Positions 50,501 to 64,000 of a DNA stretch of 64,000 nucleotides are shown piece after piece. The stretch spans positions 127,086,755 through 127,150,754 of the forward strand of contig OW804094.1 of assembly GCA_942159475.1 (NCBI GenBank), given 5' to 3'. The position numbers and the translations under genes are program-made. Below the pieces are notes generated by a model. That model worked only from the letters and a program-made list of their open reading frames with translations. It did not search any database and had not been told where the DNA came from. The DNA comes from Sthenelais limicola (Eukaryota > Annelida > Polychaeta > Phyllodocida > Sigalionidae). Positions within the stretch are counted from its first letter, which is position 1. Every line of letters starts with the position of its first letter.

Positions 50501-51808
50501 AATGATTCTAGCAATCTCTTTCGTTAGGTTGAACTGTATTTTGAAATTCATTTTCGGCTGAAATTAGGGTTATTTGAGAGGATTATTGAAAATGAATTGT
50601 ACATTTTCTGAAAATATGACCCTTATACAGTTATTTAAGTCTTATAAGGAACTACAGTATGAATGTGAAATGTACCTCCATTTTCACATGACCCAATTTC
50701 CTGTAATAAAGGATGGGTTTATGCATTTTTTACCCGGAGAAAAGGCTTGAATCTTATTTTGGTTGATTATTACATTTTTAAAACATATCTATGCCGCCAA
50801 TAGTGCTGAAGGATGTACAAAGCTCATGGGGACTAGGAACTATTATCTTCAGAAACCTAAGACTAAATCCTTGTAGTGGGCTGTTCAGAAAATTGCTTCC
50901 ACCTGGCCACCAGCAGAATGGGGGAAATGGGGGTGGGGTGAGAAATACGAGGTGAAAAAATTGACTAAATTCCTTGAGGTCACAGATAAATAGCTTGATT
51001 AACAATCTCTGATAGGCCATAGGTAGGGAGTTTAGTCGCATCAAGGGGACAGTATGCAGCCTTTATTTCATGAATAATTTTCATAATTATGGGAAATAAT
51101 CGGTTTTATTCTGAAAATTGCTGAAATTCAGACAATTTCAACTAAATTTCATACTTTTTAGATATTATCCTTCTAATTTCATTACATACTGGGCCAAACT
51201 ATTCCATGCGACAGGGGTGGGGGTGGGGGGACAGAGGGGGGATGGGGGTGGTGAGAGCTCTCTTCATCATATTCAGTCACTTAAACATTTTGGTACTGGT
51301 CTGGGGATGAAGGTATACATCATGCATTTTAGATCATACAATGCTTTTTTATCATTTTATCATCTAAATTTCCAGAATCTCCTCATTTCAAATCTGCCAA
51401 GTATCACTCTGTCACCCTTGTGGAAATATAATTATAGGCGTTTGAAAAAAAAAAGGTAAAAACATCAAATTTAATCCATAATAAATTATTTTGCTTGAAA
51501 TATCCACTATTCCTATATAATATTGATTGAACCTATTCCACTTTATAAGTGGAATTACTTTTATATAAAAAATTGAGAATTTATTGGACTGTCATTAGGT
51601 CATTAGTAGATTTTGAGATCCAATTTTTTGCAAATTTTGCCATTTTAAAGGTATATTTCATCTGCCTGTAATATTTAAACCAAATGCGATAATGGTTCCA
51701 AAATGTTGAGGTTGACTACTAGGGCAGGCTATATGTCCACAAAATATCAAACATAAATGATAATTTGCATTTGCCATATGCAGGATTGTAGCTTGAAACT
51801 GACTTCAA
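50501..51808. other. non-coding DNA inside the 12.4-kb unit
   Basis: No coding match. A G-rich tract at 51214-51249 can form a quadruplex. Confidence 0.45.
51214..51249 (+). other. potential G-quadruplex
   Basis: At least five runs of four to six guanines lie within 36 bp on the + strand. Confidence 0.5.
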
Positions 51809-52492
51809 ATAGAAAAATGACTTCAAACATAGATGTCAAAGTAAAAATCTTTGTACATGGGGACTTGGACATATGAACATATGGTGCTAGTAGGAGCCTA
51901 GATAAGACATTGCATGTTCATGGCAGAGGCCATATTTAAATTTGACCTTGAAATGACCTTAAAATGTCCTTTAAACATAAAAAGAACTAAAAAAATGAAT
52001 TCCTCATACTCAAAAACATCCAATAATAGGTATTATACTTGAAAATCTAGTCAGTAGAAGCAAAGATATAGCACATTTTGTGTTTTGCGGCGGCCATTTT
52101 GAATTTTGCAGCTACCGGCCACCAGGGGGGTCAGCCAACTTGTAGCGAGCGATTTTTGACAATCCCATGGCCTGCTCTAACACCATGCTAAATTTCAATA
52201 ATCTACCACCAAGTGCACAATTTGCAGTAAATTGAAGGATTTCCTCCCCAAGTAAAAAATTGTTCCCTCCATTTTCACGTCAATCTGTGTGCCTCTGAGG
52301 GTGTTTTTAAATTTTAGCAATGGTCTTATTGCAGGCCAATTTCCCGAAAAACGTGCAAGAGTTGAGCTTGTGAAAAATAGTATGTTATTTCTAGGGTCAT
52401 ACTGCTTTAGTATGCAAAAAAAAACTTACCCCCAAGAGGTGGTCACGAAAACTCAAAAAAATGCATCAATATCCCATATGGCCAACTGTCTA
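51809..52492 (-). repeat. right inverted-repeat arm
   Basis: Inverted copy of 40071-40745. Compared with the left arm, two of the three AAGGTCA-type half sites are altered (aaggaca, ttaaggtca). The outer end carries an extra segment of about 11 bases (atatgggatat region) just inside the terminal ggcc. Confidence 0.95.
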
Positions 52493-55400
52493 CTATGAAT
52501 ACTTTACACAGAAATATATCAAAAGGGAACAAATCATGAGATGCAACCAAATCTATCCATCGGAAGCAACAGTTTTTAAGCTTCTGTGAAAGACAGACCG
52601 ATTCCATAAAATTAGCATTTTAATGAGCAAGGTCTTGTGATAAATTTAAGAATCTATTTCTTTAGCATTACCTATATCATTTTTTAATTTGCAAGCTAGT
52701 ACCAAGATGGGATTTTAGACTTGGTACTTGGTAATCAATTGCCAATTGGATGATCTATCTTAAGGGCTTTTTATGGCTAGCTATCTCGCATTTTTCCCGC
52801 CAAGGGAAGGCGGTTCATTTTTCATTCAAAGACACACAATCATAAAGAAGAAAACAAATACGACTGAGCCATGGTATAAAAGGCTTTGATAGGGTGAAAG
52901 GTAAGGTGACGCCCGGAAAATCATAATATGGGTTATCCTTGGGTTAGCTTACTCAGGGGAAAGTTACGGAATGTGATATCACAGACATGACGCTGCCAGA
53001 AGATCGATCTTTTTTGGTATGATGCAAGAAGAATGTGGGCGAGCTTACTAAGATCTATATATCACGGCCTCAAGAAAGCATTTGGCTTCGAGTCGGATCG
53101 GTTGGTGTAATTTAATCAGGTTTAATTTCCAGGCACATTGACTTTGTATGGTTTATTTACTGTCAGCCTGCGCCAGAACTGAATTGGAGTGGTGTCTTTT
53201 ACATCACGACTGATTTGCCACACTTGACATCTGCCCAAAGACTCTGAATGATTACTTCGCCCCCATACATCACAAGTCCCCCAAAACCCCTCTCACCATT
53301 TCCCGGACAGTCGGATGATCCTGTCTAGTTAAGGAATCATGGTGGATTCAATATTGGCCAGAGCTGGAGCTGCTTTCCATCAACTTTTTAGTTGAGCCTG
53401 AGTTGTCCTTAACACATTGTTCCTTCCGACTATGGGCCCAATCATGGGTGAGTGGGAAATAAGTCAAGAGAGCAATTGTTTTCCCAAGTTCATTTTACAT
53501 CGGCTCATGCGCGCAGTTAAATGTTATTGCTTGGATAAGGGTTTTTACGTTGTTTAATTGGAGGAGGTGCATGTCTTTAGCAGCCAGCATGCAGGCAGTC
53601 ACCAAGATGCTGCAGAATTGCCTCGCTGTAAAAGGAGACTGTTCTAATAAAACCGTTCCCTTTCTATAGATCTAGACTCCAACCCTCGGAATCGTATGCA
53701 AAGAAATCTCCCCCCCCCCTTCCTTGCCCAATACCAGTAAATAATCTTTAATAAGGTTACAAACAAATCATATTAAACAGGATTTGATAGCAAATACATC
53801 AAATAAACTAATGCCATTCTTTGTGTTTACTACCTGCTCGAACGGATGGACCGAAGTGACTCTTTTTCATTCATAGATATCACAGAGGAGATAGATAGAG
53901 TGACTATTTTTGCCAAGTGCTGGGAAGAAAGGGGGACCAAAGCTTTTTTGATGGAGCCGCCACATTAGCAGGTTTACATTCCTCAATCGAAAGGCTGGGA
54001 AGCTTTTGAAGTGCGCTCTTGTGAAAGGTAGGCATCAATATATCATAAAGTTGTTCCACTGATCGTAGAAACCAAATGGATTATACATTATCTCAAGCTC
54101 CATACGTGGCGACCATCATAAAGGACCTACTTATATCATGCCGGTATGAAACTGATAAAGGCAAGGAGAAGGGAGCAGGAGAGGCTGGGTTCAGGCAACA
54201 ATGGTGAGCACACATGAGCATTCAGCGGTCGGTCCCAGACCCACTTGGCAGCACGCTTTTGACACTTCCCATATTTGTTTTGGACAAACAGGACACGAGA
54301 ATCAATCAGTCATCAGGCAGTGTTTGTTCTGACCGACTGGGCTTCTCAATACCCGAATCATGGACGGGGGTGGAGGGCCCTATGCAAAGACATGCGCCAG
54401 GAGAGATAGACCCTCCATGCCAGCGCGTGCATTGGCTGGCTCGGATTTATCCTAGCGCTTTCTGATACCGGGCGTGTGACGCGCTGTCTCCATATCTCCC
54501 CCACTCTCCCTATCTAATTGAGATCACATCCATGGTCTCTCTGGATAAGGGGATATTATATAGACACCAATATGTGTGGATCCACCAGAGGACAGCCTCC
54601 TGGAGTGGCCCTTCGTGTTCAATAAACTCAGTGCAACAACAAGGGACATGGAAGAATATTCATGGTCCTGGAGGTAGAATCTTTGATATACAGCTGAGGC
54701 TGTTTAGGTCCCCTACCCTCGAGCTAGCCCTGAACAGGGACAAAAATCAGCCCTGCTGAGACAGTTTGAATAAATATCAGGTCACTAATGATGGCACAAG
54801 TGATATTTGCCAGGCAATGGCGTTGGTGTAATGCGGGAATACATCACGTCCTTTTTCCTTCCGCCCTGCCTTGCTTCTGTAGCAAATAATTCCAAGGCGG
54901 AACTATAGCGTGGGATGACGTATCGGCGCTCCAGGGACACATCTATTGTATTTATCGAGGCAGTCGGAATAAACAATTACCCAATCTCATTTGTCTACCA
55001 TTATCAGATTCTCTAATGTGCATTTTATGACACCCGGTGCTACCACTCGAAACGATTGGTAATAACATCGACTGCAGTGTCATTCGAGACGCCGATTTGT
55101 AATGGGTGGCGTTGGTTTTGGATGACAATTGAACAGTCTTGCGAAAGACGGTTCTGTCATTTCATATTCTCTGTCTGGCAGTGTCTATAAAACTGGTGTG
55201 GATAAAATCCACCTTTAACAACGTGACTTGAACAACTTATTGTGGTGGCTGCGTCTTCCTCCTTCCTCCTTTACCCCCTTAATTTCTTATTCTTCTTCCA
55301 ACCTATTTTCTTCATACCCCTCACGCCTCCGTTTCCTCGCAGTCTTGTTTGCCTCTGCCTCCTGACACTCTTTATTTTCCATAGGTGAACGATACCGAGC

Positions 55401-58400
55401 GATAATAGCAGAAATATGGCCCGCTCACGTGACATATATACCTAATTATGGGATGGCGTTCCCATTCTTATTGATCCACTTGGTCGAAGGACAGGGTCTG
55501 GTCGTAGACTTGGAGAGGGATTAGCACCCTCTTGCACCCGGTTTCTTGTTTATGGAAATGGAAACAGTGAGAATGGCATGGCCGTGTGGAAATTATCTAT
55601 TTGGTGTGACTGCCAGCTATTGGATGAAGCCTGGACACTCGATTAGAAAATTGTGTCAACCCAGTACTAGCCTAATGCAGCCTCCTTTCATTGAATTACC
55701 GGCAAGGGCCTGTAATCTGGCCCGTATTACCCCAACTAATGATCCTCTAAGAAATTTAGTAAAATGGATTTACTCAATTCTTTTTGCACTGTTTATTTTT
55801 GCCTGTGGGCGTTTTAGGATAAAAACTGCTCAATGGGTCACAAATGTTGAAACGCTATCGCTTAAACCTTTCCGCGGCCCGGCTTATAATGCGAGTATCG
55901 CACGAAAGGATTAGATCTTTAATAAAGACCCTTGTCCACTGAAACGATTTTAGCACAGGGGGCAGTTGGCTGAGGGTTGAAAAAACGGACTGATGATTGG
56001 ATTCTTCTGATCTGACACCCGAAAGTCAGCTACCTTATTCCTGCATGCATGTCCACTGGACTGACTGCCCTTTCTCCTCCGACTGTCCCCTGTAGAAATA
56101 ATCGGCTCGGTGGATACCAGGTTTAAGCCAAAGGCATAGGACACAAAACAGCAGCAGGAAAGTAAAACCACGTAACTTTGGGAGGTGGCATAGGGTGGGG
56201 TTACTTACGGATGTCTCGCTTTCTAATACAGCTCTTGTAAAGTTCTCACCTTCTTGGCTTCGGCGGAGACATGGCTGAATGGCTGTCAATTACCTTTGAG
56301 GAACAGCGCAATATACTGCTGTTTTAGCCTTCGAGCGGGTCATTGAAAGGGAAAGAATACCGCGCGGTTCTCATTCCCCTATCTCAGCAAATAAGTCAAC
56401 TCGGTTGCGTTTGACAGGTCAAAATTGGATACATGTTGTGCCTCACGAACTATCTAGGGGCAGAACTTATGAGTTGCTTGGGCCGGGTCTGATGTCCTTA
56501 TTGGGCAAGATGGCACCTGAAATTAGTTGGAAATGTCTAGTTGACAGGGGGTACTAGGACGTGGCCTTCGGGGAGGGTCTGAATTCGGACAGGTGACACC
56601 TAATCAACCCTGGACGTGTACAATTTGATACAGCTAGGGTTGCAAGAGGGCACTTGGTCCCACACCCTTCTCTCTGCGAGTTCAGCTGCTGTAGGTGCCA
56701 TTGCCTCCATGCAATGCCCTCTAGCGTGGATGGCCTTCCTTCCTTTCCATCCAGACATCCCATAGCCATGGCCTCCACCCAATTCCTTGGCCTCATGGCA
56801 AATTGGTCGCAGAGGCAGTGCTGGAATTCTAAATTTCCACATGGGCAGGTAGACACATGCCTCGAGCACTGACGTTTGGGCTGAGATAAGCGATGTCATT
56901 TTGCCCCTCGTATCGTTCCCGGGGGACATGTCCTTATCTGTGCTCAACCTCCTGCCCTAAACCCACTCATACACAGCTTGTCTGATCGTCAGTCCATTTA
57001 TGGTAAATTGCCTGTATACTCTCTACATCAAAGATACCTCTAAAACCGATTAAGGATTCCCATAGACATTTAAGTCAGCATAATGATTTTCTGTTTAAAA
57101 AAGGATACCAGATAAATTTCATGGCTGTATTTACTCAACAACAGATCCTAAGGAATAAAGTCGATTAGAATACCATTGAGTCAGGTTATTCTTAGAAGAG
57201 CTATATATGTGTTATAGTCATGAAACAAACTCAGAGGTAATTTTCCAACCATATTCGTTCAATATTGCAAGATATACTGTCCACTTCATGATGAAGGACA
57301 ATTTGTACCCAAATCAATACTACCCAGGTATACTGTTTCAAGTGGAAGCAATGCCTGCTATTACCTCAAATGCTGTTATCGACACAAGTGGGCCCCAACT
57401 TTGGCACCGCTATAAACATATTGATATTAGTCAACCACATGCGATTTCATTTATTAATCAAGTATATCACATCGAGTGGTCATGGCTGTTACATAAAGGC
57501 CCAGAGGAAGTTTTGTATTGACGGCATAAGCTCCTACCAGTTGACCATATTTACTCTAAATTGACATTGGCTAAGGTCAAACTATACCATTCGATGCCTT
57601 ATTCATTATTTAATGGAACCGATTGATTACATATATATGCGGCCGTTATCGTCAGTATGTAGCTTGTCACATAAAATTTATGTTGGCGTACTAGTATATA
57701 CCTGGCTCCATGTGATAAGTCCATAACGTCTAAGAGAACAGACTGAGCAGTCCCAGTTATCTGAAGGCATTTGCTACGAGCTCTTTTGAAGCTCCCAGAG
57801 AGTGGAGCAGCTCGCTTGCTGGGCGCCCAATATGTGCATATTTGAAACATATATCATGTAAATCGTTGGCCCACGTGCCTAAAGAGCCGATGATGGATCG
57901 GATGTAAGGTGTGAGCCAAGTTAAGTATGGCTGGAGTAGTAAGGATTACCCGAGCGTACCAGATAGCTAAGATTACCAGTCAACGGTGAGGGATTAGACA
58001 GTTGGCCATGATCCATATTCATGAAGGTATTAATGTAATGTAATACGCGATCTTTCTTTTCTTCGTGTGCGTCTTATAATACAAGCTAACACAGAAGATG
58101 GTATAACTAATGGGTGCCAAACGGTCCACTTCCAACCCTTCCCATGCATGGTAATAATTGGGAATGGAGTGGTCGCAGGGGTGGAGTCGATGCATTAAGA
58201 AAATATTAGCATTTCCCCAAGGGAAGTGACATGAAAGAATCGGCCGAGAACGTCCCCGCTGGAGGATGATTATGAGGACGTTAGCAACATTCCATTTTCT
58301 CATTAACTCCACTTTGTTAACATGGTATTATCTAATTCACCACTGTTTGCGGGGTACAACCACTTCATATCTGTGCGTGAGAACACAAGTGATGGAAAGA

Positions 58401-61400
58401 TAGATATCTATATACAACATTTATACCATCGTACCGCAGGAAAGAATGAAAGGGGAATTGTTAAAAAAGAAAAATGAAGCTCACATTGGTCAGGCTGGGA
58501 CTGGAGAAACCCAGGTGAAACCCAGCTCAGTGGGCGATAAAAAGGGACGTTCACATTAAATTAATGATTAACTCTGCTAAAATCACATGCGATTTCATCA
58601 GATCCTGCCATTGCCAATTTGCTTCTAGGTCTTCAAAAATTAGGCGTTTTAACCTTAAAATTGGCTACATTTTACTAAATGTCCTGATTGTAAAAAATAA
58701 ACCATTTTCATTGGAATGACGGCTTACAAAATGGCTGCGAACAGGTGAGCACGAACCCCCAGCAGGATTCTACCATGCAGGTTACTCATAATTCACTTTG
58801 CATCATGTTAGGATCCAATTCATGTTGATTATGATACATGTTATCGCATGCAAAAAGTGGGCAGCCCTCATCTCCACAAGCATGCATTATTGAATGCGAA
58901 ATAGGCAAAGGTTTTCGTTCTACCTTGCTTGAATTCTCTTGTATCAAATGAGAAATGAATGATTTATAAGAGGCTGACCCACAGGGCCAAAGCGTTTGAG
59001 TGAAGCTTCGTAGCCGGCTTTCACTTCCAATTTTTCCCCCATTAAACTGAATTTCCAAGAATGTAAGCATTGTTGTTTTGTAGGAGAAAAACCCAGGACA
59101 CAGCACATCCTGAATAAAGAACGCCGAATGATTGGTAGTCGGAATACCATTACATTGCATGTCCTTACCCAATTATTAAGTATTCATTGGAAGCAGTCGT
59201 CTTTCTGATTCCATAAGCGCCGGTTAATTGATTGTTATGGTAACACAATATGTTAAATGATCAGGGGTGCAGGGCCTTTCATAAATAGGTCAAACCCAGA
59301 TGATTTTCTTTCTTCAAATAAATGTCTCTGGAGTTTTGTTATGTAGATGTATGCAGGAATTGGATATTACCCATTAGCCTATGTTACCATGGAGATCAAA
59401 ATCAACATATGTATACCATAATGCATTACCTGCATGTTTGCCTATATAAGGGCTAGTAGATGGCAGGGAGCCCGAGAGGGCAAGTCATTTCATTTCAGAT
59501 GCAAAAAGGTCCTTGTCTTCTCATAGAAACCCATGCACCATTTACTGATCGATATTTGCATGTCTCCGAGAAGGCGAAATATAAAACAACCCCTCCATGA
59601 AAGACATGGAACTTGGATCGTTTTTATGCGCTATCTGTGTGTGTATATATAGACCTAGTTATACTCGCAAATGTTGTTCCCTGGCTTTCAAATGCTGTTT
59701 TTTCTCCTTCAATTCTACCAGGATCAAAGGCAAAGGGGCCTGTAAAATGATTCCAGTCGATGTAGGTATATGGATGTATGTGGGGTGGGTAGATGTCTAG
59801 TGGGATACTAGCATGTCAGGGGGATAGCAATGCTTCAATACAGGTAACCTGGCTGGGTTTTTTATTTGGCTCCGTGGGAGCACGACCATTACTCAAGTAA
59901 TCATTTCGCCTGTTGTAATTTAAAACGAATTATTTACAAATAGGATTAAATTGTTTTGTAAAAGTAGGGGTTCACCAGCAAAGGAGCTGTTGTTTGTTTT
60001 TAATAAATGTAATTAAAAATGCCTCAGAATCGTTCCAAAATAGGTAACAAACCTGCCAAAGGTTATCAATTTGGATTTAATTTAATCTATATTCGACGAT
60101 GATTTATTAACCCCACACAAGATAAACATAGAAAACACCAGATGGTACTTTGGTGATCAACAGTACATCTTCAATGCCATTTTCAGCGACTAACAGCTAA
60201 GCACGAGAATGAATACACAAAGAGTGCAATCGCATGAGCTTGAATATTTAGCACAGCCACTGTCCTATGTTGTAATTAAGGAATCTTGTAGGGGAATATT
60301 AAGGGTATTTATCAGCTGGAAGGTAGGATTTGATCCAAAGGGGTTCCATGTCCAACCCCAATTCGGTCCATTAAACCTACTAATGTTTAGCCTGGTGGTA
60401 TGTATATATTTTGCAGACGATTCCCAACTAGAGCCTACCAAGACCATGCTTAGACTCGTCGTTTCCTGATATACGGCACAGAATGGGTGTGGATGGAGTA
60501 CATTCGGAAATGAGTACGACCTGTCGATGAATCACTTCAAAAGACCTCCTACCCAGCCCAACGACATGCCCACGCCCCTATTAGAAGTCCCAATGACAGA
60601 GACCATAACAACCAACTGGCCGTACCTCCATCAAGGGCTTTGGTCCTGTCGGGAACAAACTATGAAAAATTGTTATTTTTTCTTGGCCGGCGTTTGTAAT
60701 TTACCCCGGCTAGTGGGGGGATAGTTGGAAGACTAAGGTCTGTGTAATTCAGGTATAGGTAGGGCTAGCGTAGATGTGACCGAGTGCAGGTTGTGGAATT
60801 CTGGGGAACCCTGCCTTTTCAAACGGTCAGAGCGGCTCACCTACCGCTCACATTTATCAACGACCAACTCATTGGTTTAAAAAGGGGATGTTGACATCAA
60901 TTAATGAACACATGCGGCTGCTTCGTAAAAGGTCTTGTGGGAGGAGATACCTTACCAATTAACCAACATCGTAAACAATATTGGTAGGAATCCCTTTTTG
61001 CTTGCGAAGGGACGTAATTAATCAAGAAGATTCACATTACCACGTCTGTTATTGCATCCGTCCTCAATGGCGCTTTTAGAGACACATATCAATTTTTTAC
61101 TATGGCATATTTGAGTAATTAATAATTGTCAACATGCGTCTAGGTGTAGTCATTGCAATCCCTAGCTCGTGAAGCGGGACTTACCTCTTGTATCGGTTTT
61201 GGCAACCAAGGAATTATAAGATAATATAATGGCATACACTGGAAGACCCGATTGTTATCTGATGTATAGCACCAGTTTTGTAACATGTAGTCTTTGCAAA
61301 ATAAAGAATAATTATAGTATATAATTAATAAGAACTAATTATTATTTATTATTATTAATATGGCGGCAAATAGTGAAGTAACTTTTGTACTACTGGAACC

Positions 61401-64000
61401 CACCTCTCCTATAACGATTCCTGGAAATGAATTTCATTGAACATACTTTCACATATGATTCGGAATATGAATTTCCAGATGAAAAGATACCTAGTTACAG
61501 GTTGATATGATGGATCTCTCTCACGCTATATACAATATATAAGCGACTGAAACCAACTTATTTAACTGATTTACTATATAATGTCTTTACTAATCTAAAA
61601 TGGAACATGTTAATGTCATTTACTCCACCTTTGTGTATGCACCACATGCTATTTGTATGGGCGGGAGTAGTATGATAATTTGCACCAGTTCAACGCGTGT
61701 GGTATGACATTGCCATTCCCTCTTCCTCCCCCCAGTACACAGCTATATACTTATTCATAGCAACGTGGGAGTCAATATAGAACCTAAATTTGATGGTTTT
61801 TTTATTTCATAACCCACTCACCTATTGGCTTGTGGGCCACGAAAAAAAATAAACATCTCAGACAGTGCAATAGTGTCCCTCGTACCACATTCTCATTAGG
61901 TTCTATCTATATAGTCGAATTTAAGCAGTAATCCTGGTGCACTCTACACCCACAGCCACTCAGATCAGATAAAAATGGTATATCAGTGATTGGACGCCTA
62001 CTGCGCTAATAGCTTTCCTGGCCCTGGAGTAGGCATACGATTTTGTGGTTTGCGAGAGGCTTTCCCTAGGCTTGTAGGGACTCTCTAAATTCGTAAACAA
62101 CGTAAGCGTAAACAACGTGTGGGTTGCCATGGCTACATTTCTCATTAAACCACAAGTGGTTTACAACTAAACCATGGGATAACCCCAAATCAGATCCAAT
62201 GCGTATATATAACAAATATGTATTATATACAGTAGTAGCATTATATTTAACAACATTCCAACAATATACTACCTTGACATCATTATCATCACAGAGTGTG
62301 ACTGCAAATAATAGATCTATACTGAGTCTGTATCTACACATATTCTGGTATATGTTATTTTCTGAGATCCTTTTGCGATATAGATGTGATATCTACATAA
62401 TCCCGGGGACAGGATAGAAGAGGGCTCATAATTTGTGGTATTTTGTTAATGGTCATAAAGGAGATCAACTCGATTTAGAAAGCTAACGGCCAAATGTGAA
62501 ATATTCCTTCACCTACACGAACCCCTACGTGAAGGAATGAGAGAAGAAGGGCTGGGTTCGTCATTCCCTTTATAACGAATGTGCCTCGAACAATTAACAT
62601 TCCTTGTACACCAAATCTCGATTGGTTTGCATCGTTCGAGGAGGAGGCCCGAGCTTTCAACTCGGGGGGATCAGCACAATTATACTAATACGGGTGGACG
62701 GAAGATAACACATGGTAATAGCCTACAAAGTACAACTGAATAAATGAAACAGACCCTGGCTGGCTGCAGATGAAGAAACAAAGCAATTAGTCAACAAATA
62801 CCGCACACTTAATTAGCCGTGCTGATCGTCAAGATACGACAACGCAAAGTCTAAGCACCTGTGTGCCTCTGCATAATTCAGAGGAAAGAAAGTATTCTAG
62901 AGGAGGCATCCTTCCTCGAGATTGTGTGTGGGTAAAACAGTGGTGGCATGGGAGCATAAGCAATGCATTTGTAATCCCCTTTCTATGTCACGCATTGCAT
63001 GTTGCCTACTATTCTTTAGCCAAACCTAACAGAGGTCTAACTTCCAGCTGGCGGGCAATAGTTCCTGGGATTATTCATTCGCTTCTCATTAGTTGTGTGT
63101 TGTTCACCAATGGTGATGAAATATTAAAGGATGGTTCGGATAGTATTTCCCATTGGCTTACATTTATTTCACTCATGCATGCAGAGAGCAATTGGACAAC
63201 TTGGACAGCTAAACATACTTTGGATAATGATGAATTGCATTTATTATTCATTGTAGATATAAGAAGTGGAGCATTGTTTACCTATGGACATACGCTAATG
63301 TATCCTTTCACATTCCATCGATCAAATGGACTTCTCTTATCAATGGGGAGGTAGCTTATCCTAATTACTCGTCGATAGGAGTCATAACATTAGTGCAACT
63401 TTAGAAATAATCCCGAAATTAGTAATTGAAAGTAAACTTCGAGCCATTAACAACTAATTCATCATTGATTTTATCTTTCTATAGCCCCTGAACCTGTCCT
63501 GCCTATATAACTCAGAAGCACACATGCATGATAACCTTCGGCAGTTGTTTACAACAATAACTGGAAAGGCGTTTAGGCGTTTTAACTATTAAAAGCTGGT
63601 GTCACTCCCGACAATGTGAAGTCACTTCAGGGGTGAAATACTTGAATGAGCAAGCAGATAAAAATTAAATGAAATGGAACATGAGACGCAAGATATTCAA
63701 TACACTGCTGGTGTCCTTTGTTGCAATACTGCATTATTTAACGCATGAAAATTTGATTATAACAATATTGCCACGGAGCGAGGACAGTTGAGGATAATGC
63801 CGAACAGTGGCAATTTACGATAGAAATGGTGGCATATATATATATACTGATGCGCGTTCTATCAAGTTATTGGGTATTTTGTCCACCCTAGTAAATGATG
63901 CAGCCCAATGTGCATGGACATTGTATACGTCGCTGGTTCGTTGTAGATGGGATAGGCATATTGCATGTTGGACAAAGGATCGGGCTCCACAAACCTTTGA
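52493..64000. other. unique non-coding DNA
   Basis: No gene is supported. Visible items: a C9 run near 53711, a long pyrimidine-rich strand at about 55250-55385 ending in ccatag, a hairpin at 62503-62538 and a TA run at 63834-63846. The longest open frame (62863-63354, 163 codons) shows no domain, signal peptide or family resemblance I recognise and has no convincing splice or promoter context. Confidence 0.45.
62503..62538. repeat. 10-bp perfect hairpin
   Basis: attccttcac at 62503-62512 pairs with gtgaaggaat at 62529-62538 across a 16-base loop. Confidence 0.5.

Larger units (their letters stand above)
40071..52492. mobile_element. 12.4-kb unit bounded by long, nearly identical inverted repeats
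   Basis: Arms at 40071-40745 and 51809-52492 are inverted copies of each other. Their outermost bases read tagacagtgggcc on the left and, reverse-complemented, tagacagttggcc on the right. About ten substitutions and a few indels separate them in my manual alignment, the largest an 11-base indel near the outer end, giving about 98% identity. Long terminal inverted repeats are known in Polinton/Maverick, foldback and some other DNA transposons, but I find no DNA polymerase, integrase or transposase inside. The content is older, decayed mobile DNA. Five bases flanking the two ends (cctat and actat) match at four positions, which is not a clear target duplication. The alternative is two separate, recent insertions of one about 680-bp repeat family. 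Confidence 0.5.

Noticed and set aside
60209..60469. Peptide with GPLNLLMFSL and FADDSQL, reminiscent of reverse-transcriptase motifs
   Set aside because: In real enzymes these two motifs are about 30 residues apart; here they nearly touch, and no other RT motif lies around them.
62863..63354. 163-codon open frame on the + strand
   Set aside because: No domain, signal or family resemblance and no supporting context. One frame of this length is expected by chance in 64 kb read in six frames.

Overview
This looks like a mostly intergenic stretch of an animal nuclear genome. I find no confident host protein-coding gene, no rRNA and no tRNA. Open frames outside mobile elements are short, match no family I recognise, and have about the lengths expected by chance in AT-rich DNA. 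The recognisable coding material all belongs to transposable elements: a non-LTR retrotransposon of the L1/Tx1 type, a second LINE fragment, and a THAP zinc finger inside a DNA transposon with TTAA target sites. These elements, the recurrent gtaggcc words, the simple repeats and the absence of bacterial-style gene packing suggest a marine invertebrate, perhaps a deuterostome such as an echinoderm, hemichordate or lancelet. That assignment is low-confidence inference.

Layout. Positions 1-29173 are largely unique non-coding DNA, holding a three-copy 24-bp tandem repeat (1182-1253), a 24-unit minisatellite with a duplicated sub-block (10182-10940), a short direct-repeat pair (17610 and 18304) and some polypurine/polypyrimidine tracts. 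A compact 904-bp Kolobok-like element lies at 29178-30081, flanked by TTAA on both sides. It encodes a THAP zinc finger broken by a frameshift. Positions 30086-40070 are again mostly unique, with a dispersed direct repeat at 31463 and 33233 and a nested inverted-repeat structure at 38054-38168.

The most notable region is 40071-52492, about 12.4 kb bounded by two arms of about 680 bp in inverted orientation, with only about ten substitutions between them by eye. Inside are a 544-bp MITE with perfect 15-bp terminal repeats and 6-bp target duplications (41972-42515), a decayed proline/alanine-rich coding relic (44370-45352), a 5'-truncated LINE with an A-rich tail (46620-49782) that is itself interrupted by a 468-bp insertion carrying a perfect 20-bp stem (47730-48197), and the tail-end domain of a second LINE (50043-50500). 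This is either one large long-inverted-repeat transposon that has collected insertions, or two recent copies of one repeat family flanking a mobile-element cluster.

Positions 52493-64000 return to unique non-coding DNA. Nothing here forms an operon or pathway. The layout is a block of nested mobile DNA set in otherwise low-repeat intergenic sequence that may hold regulatory elements, which cannot be recognised from one sequence alone.
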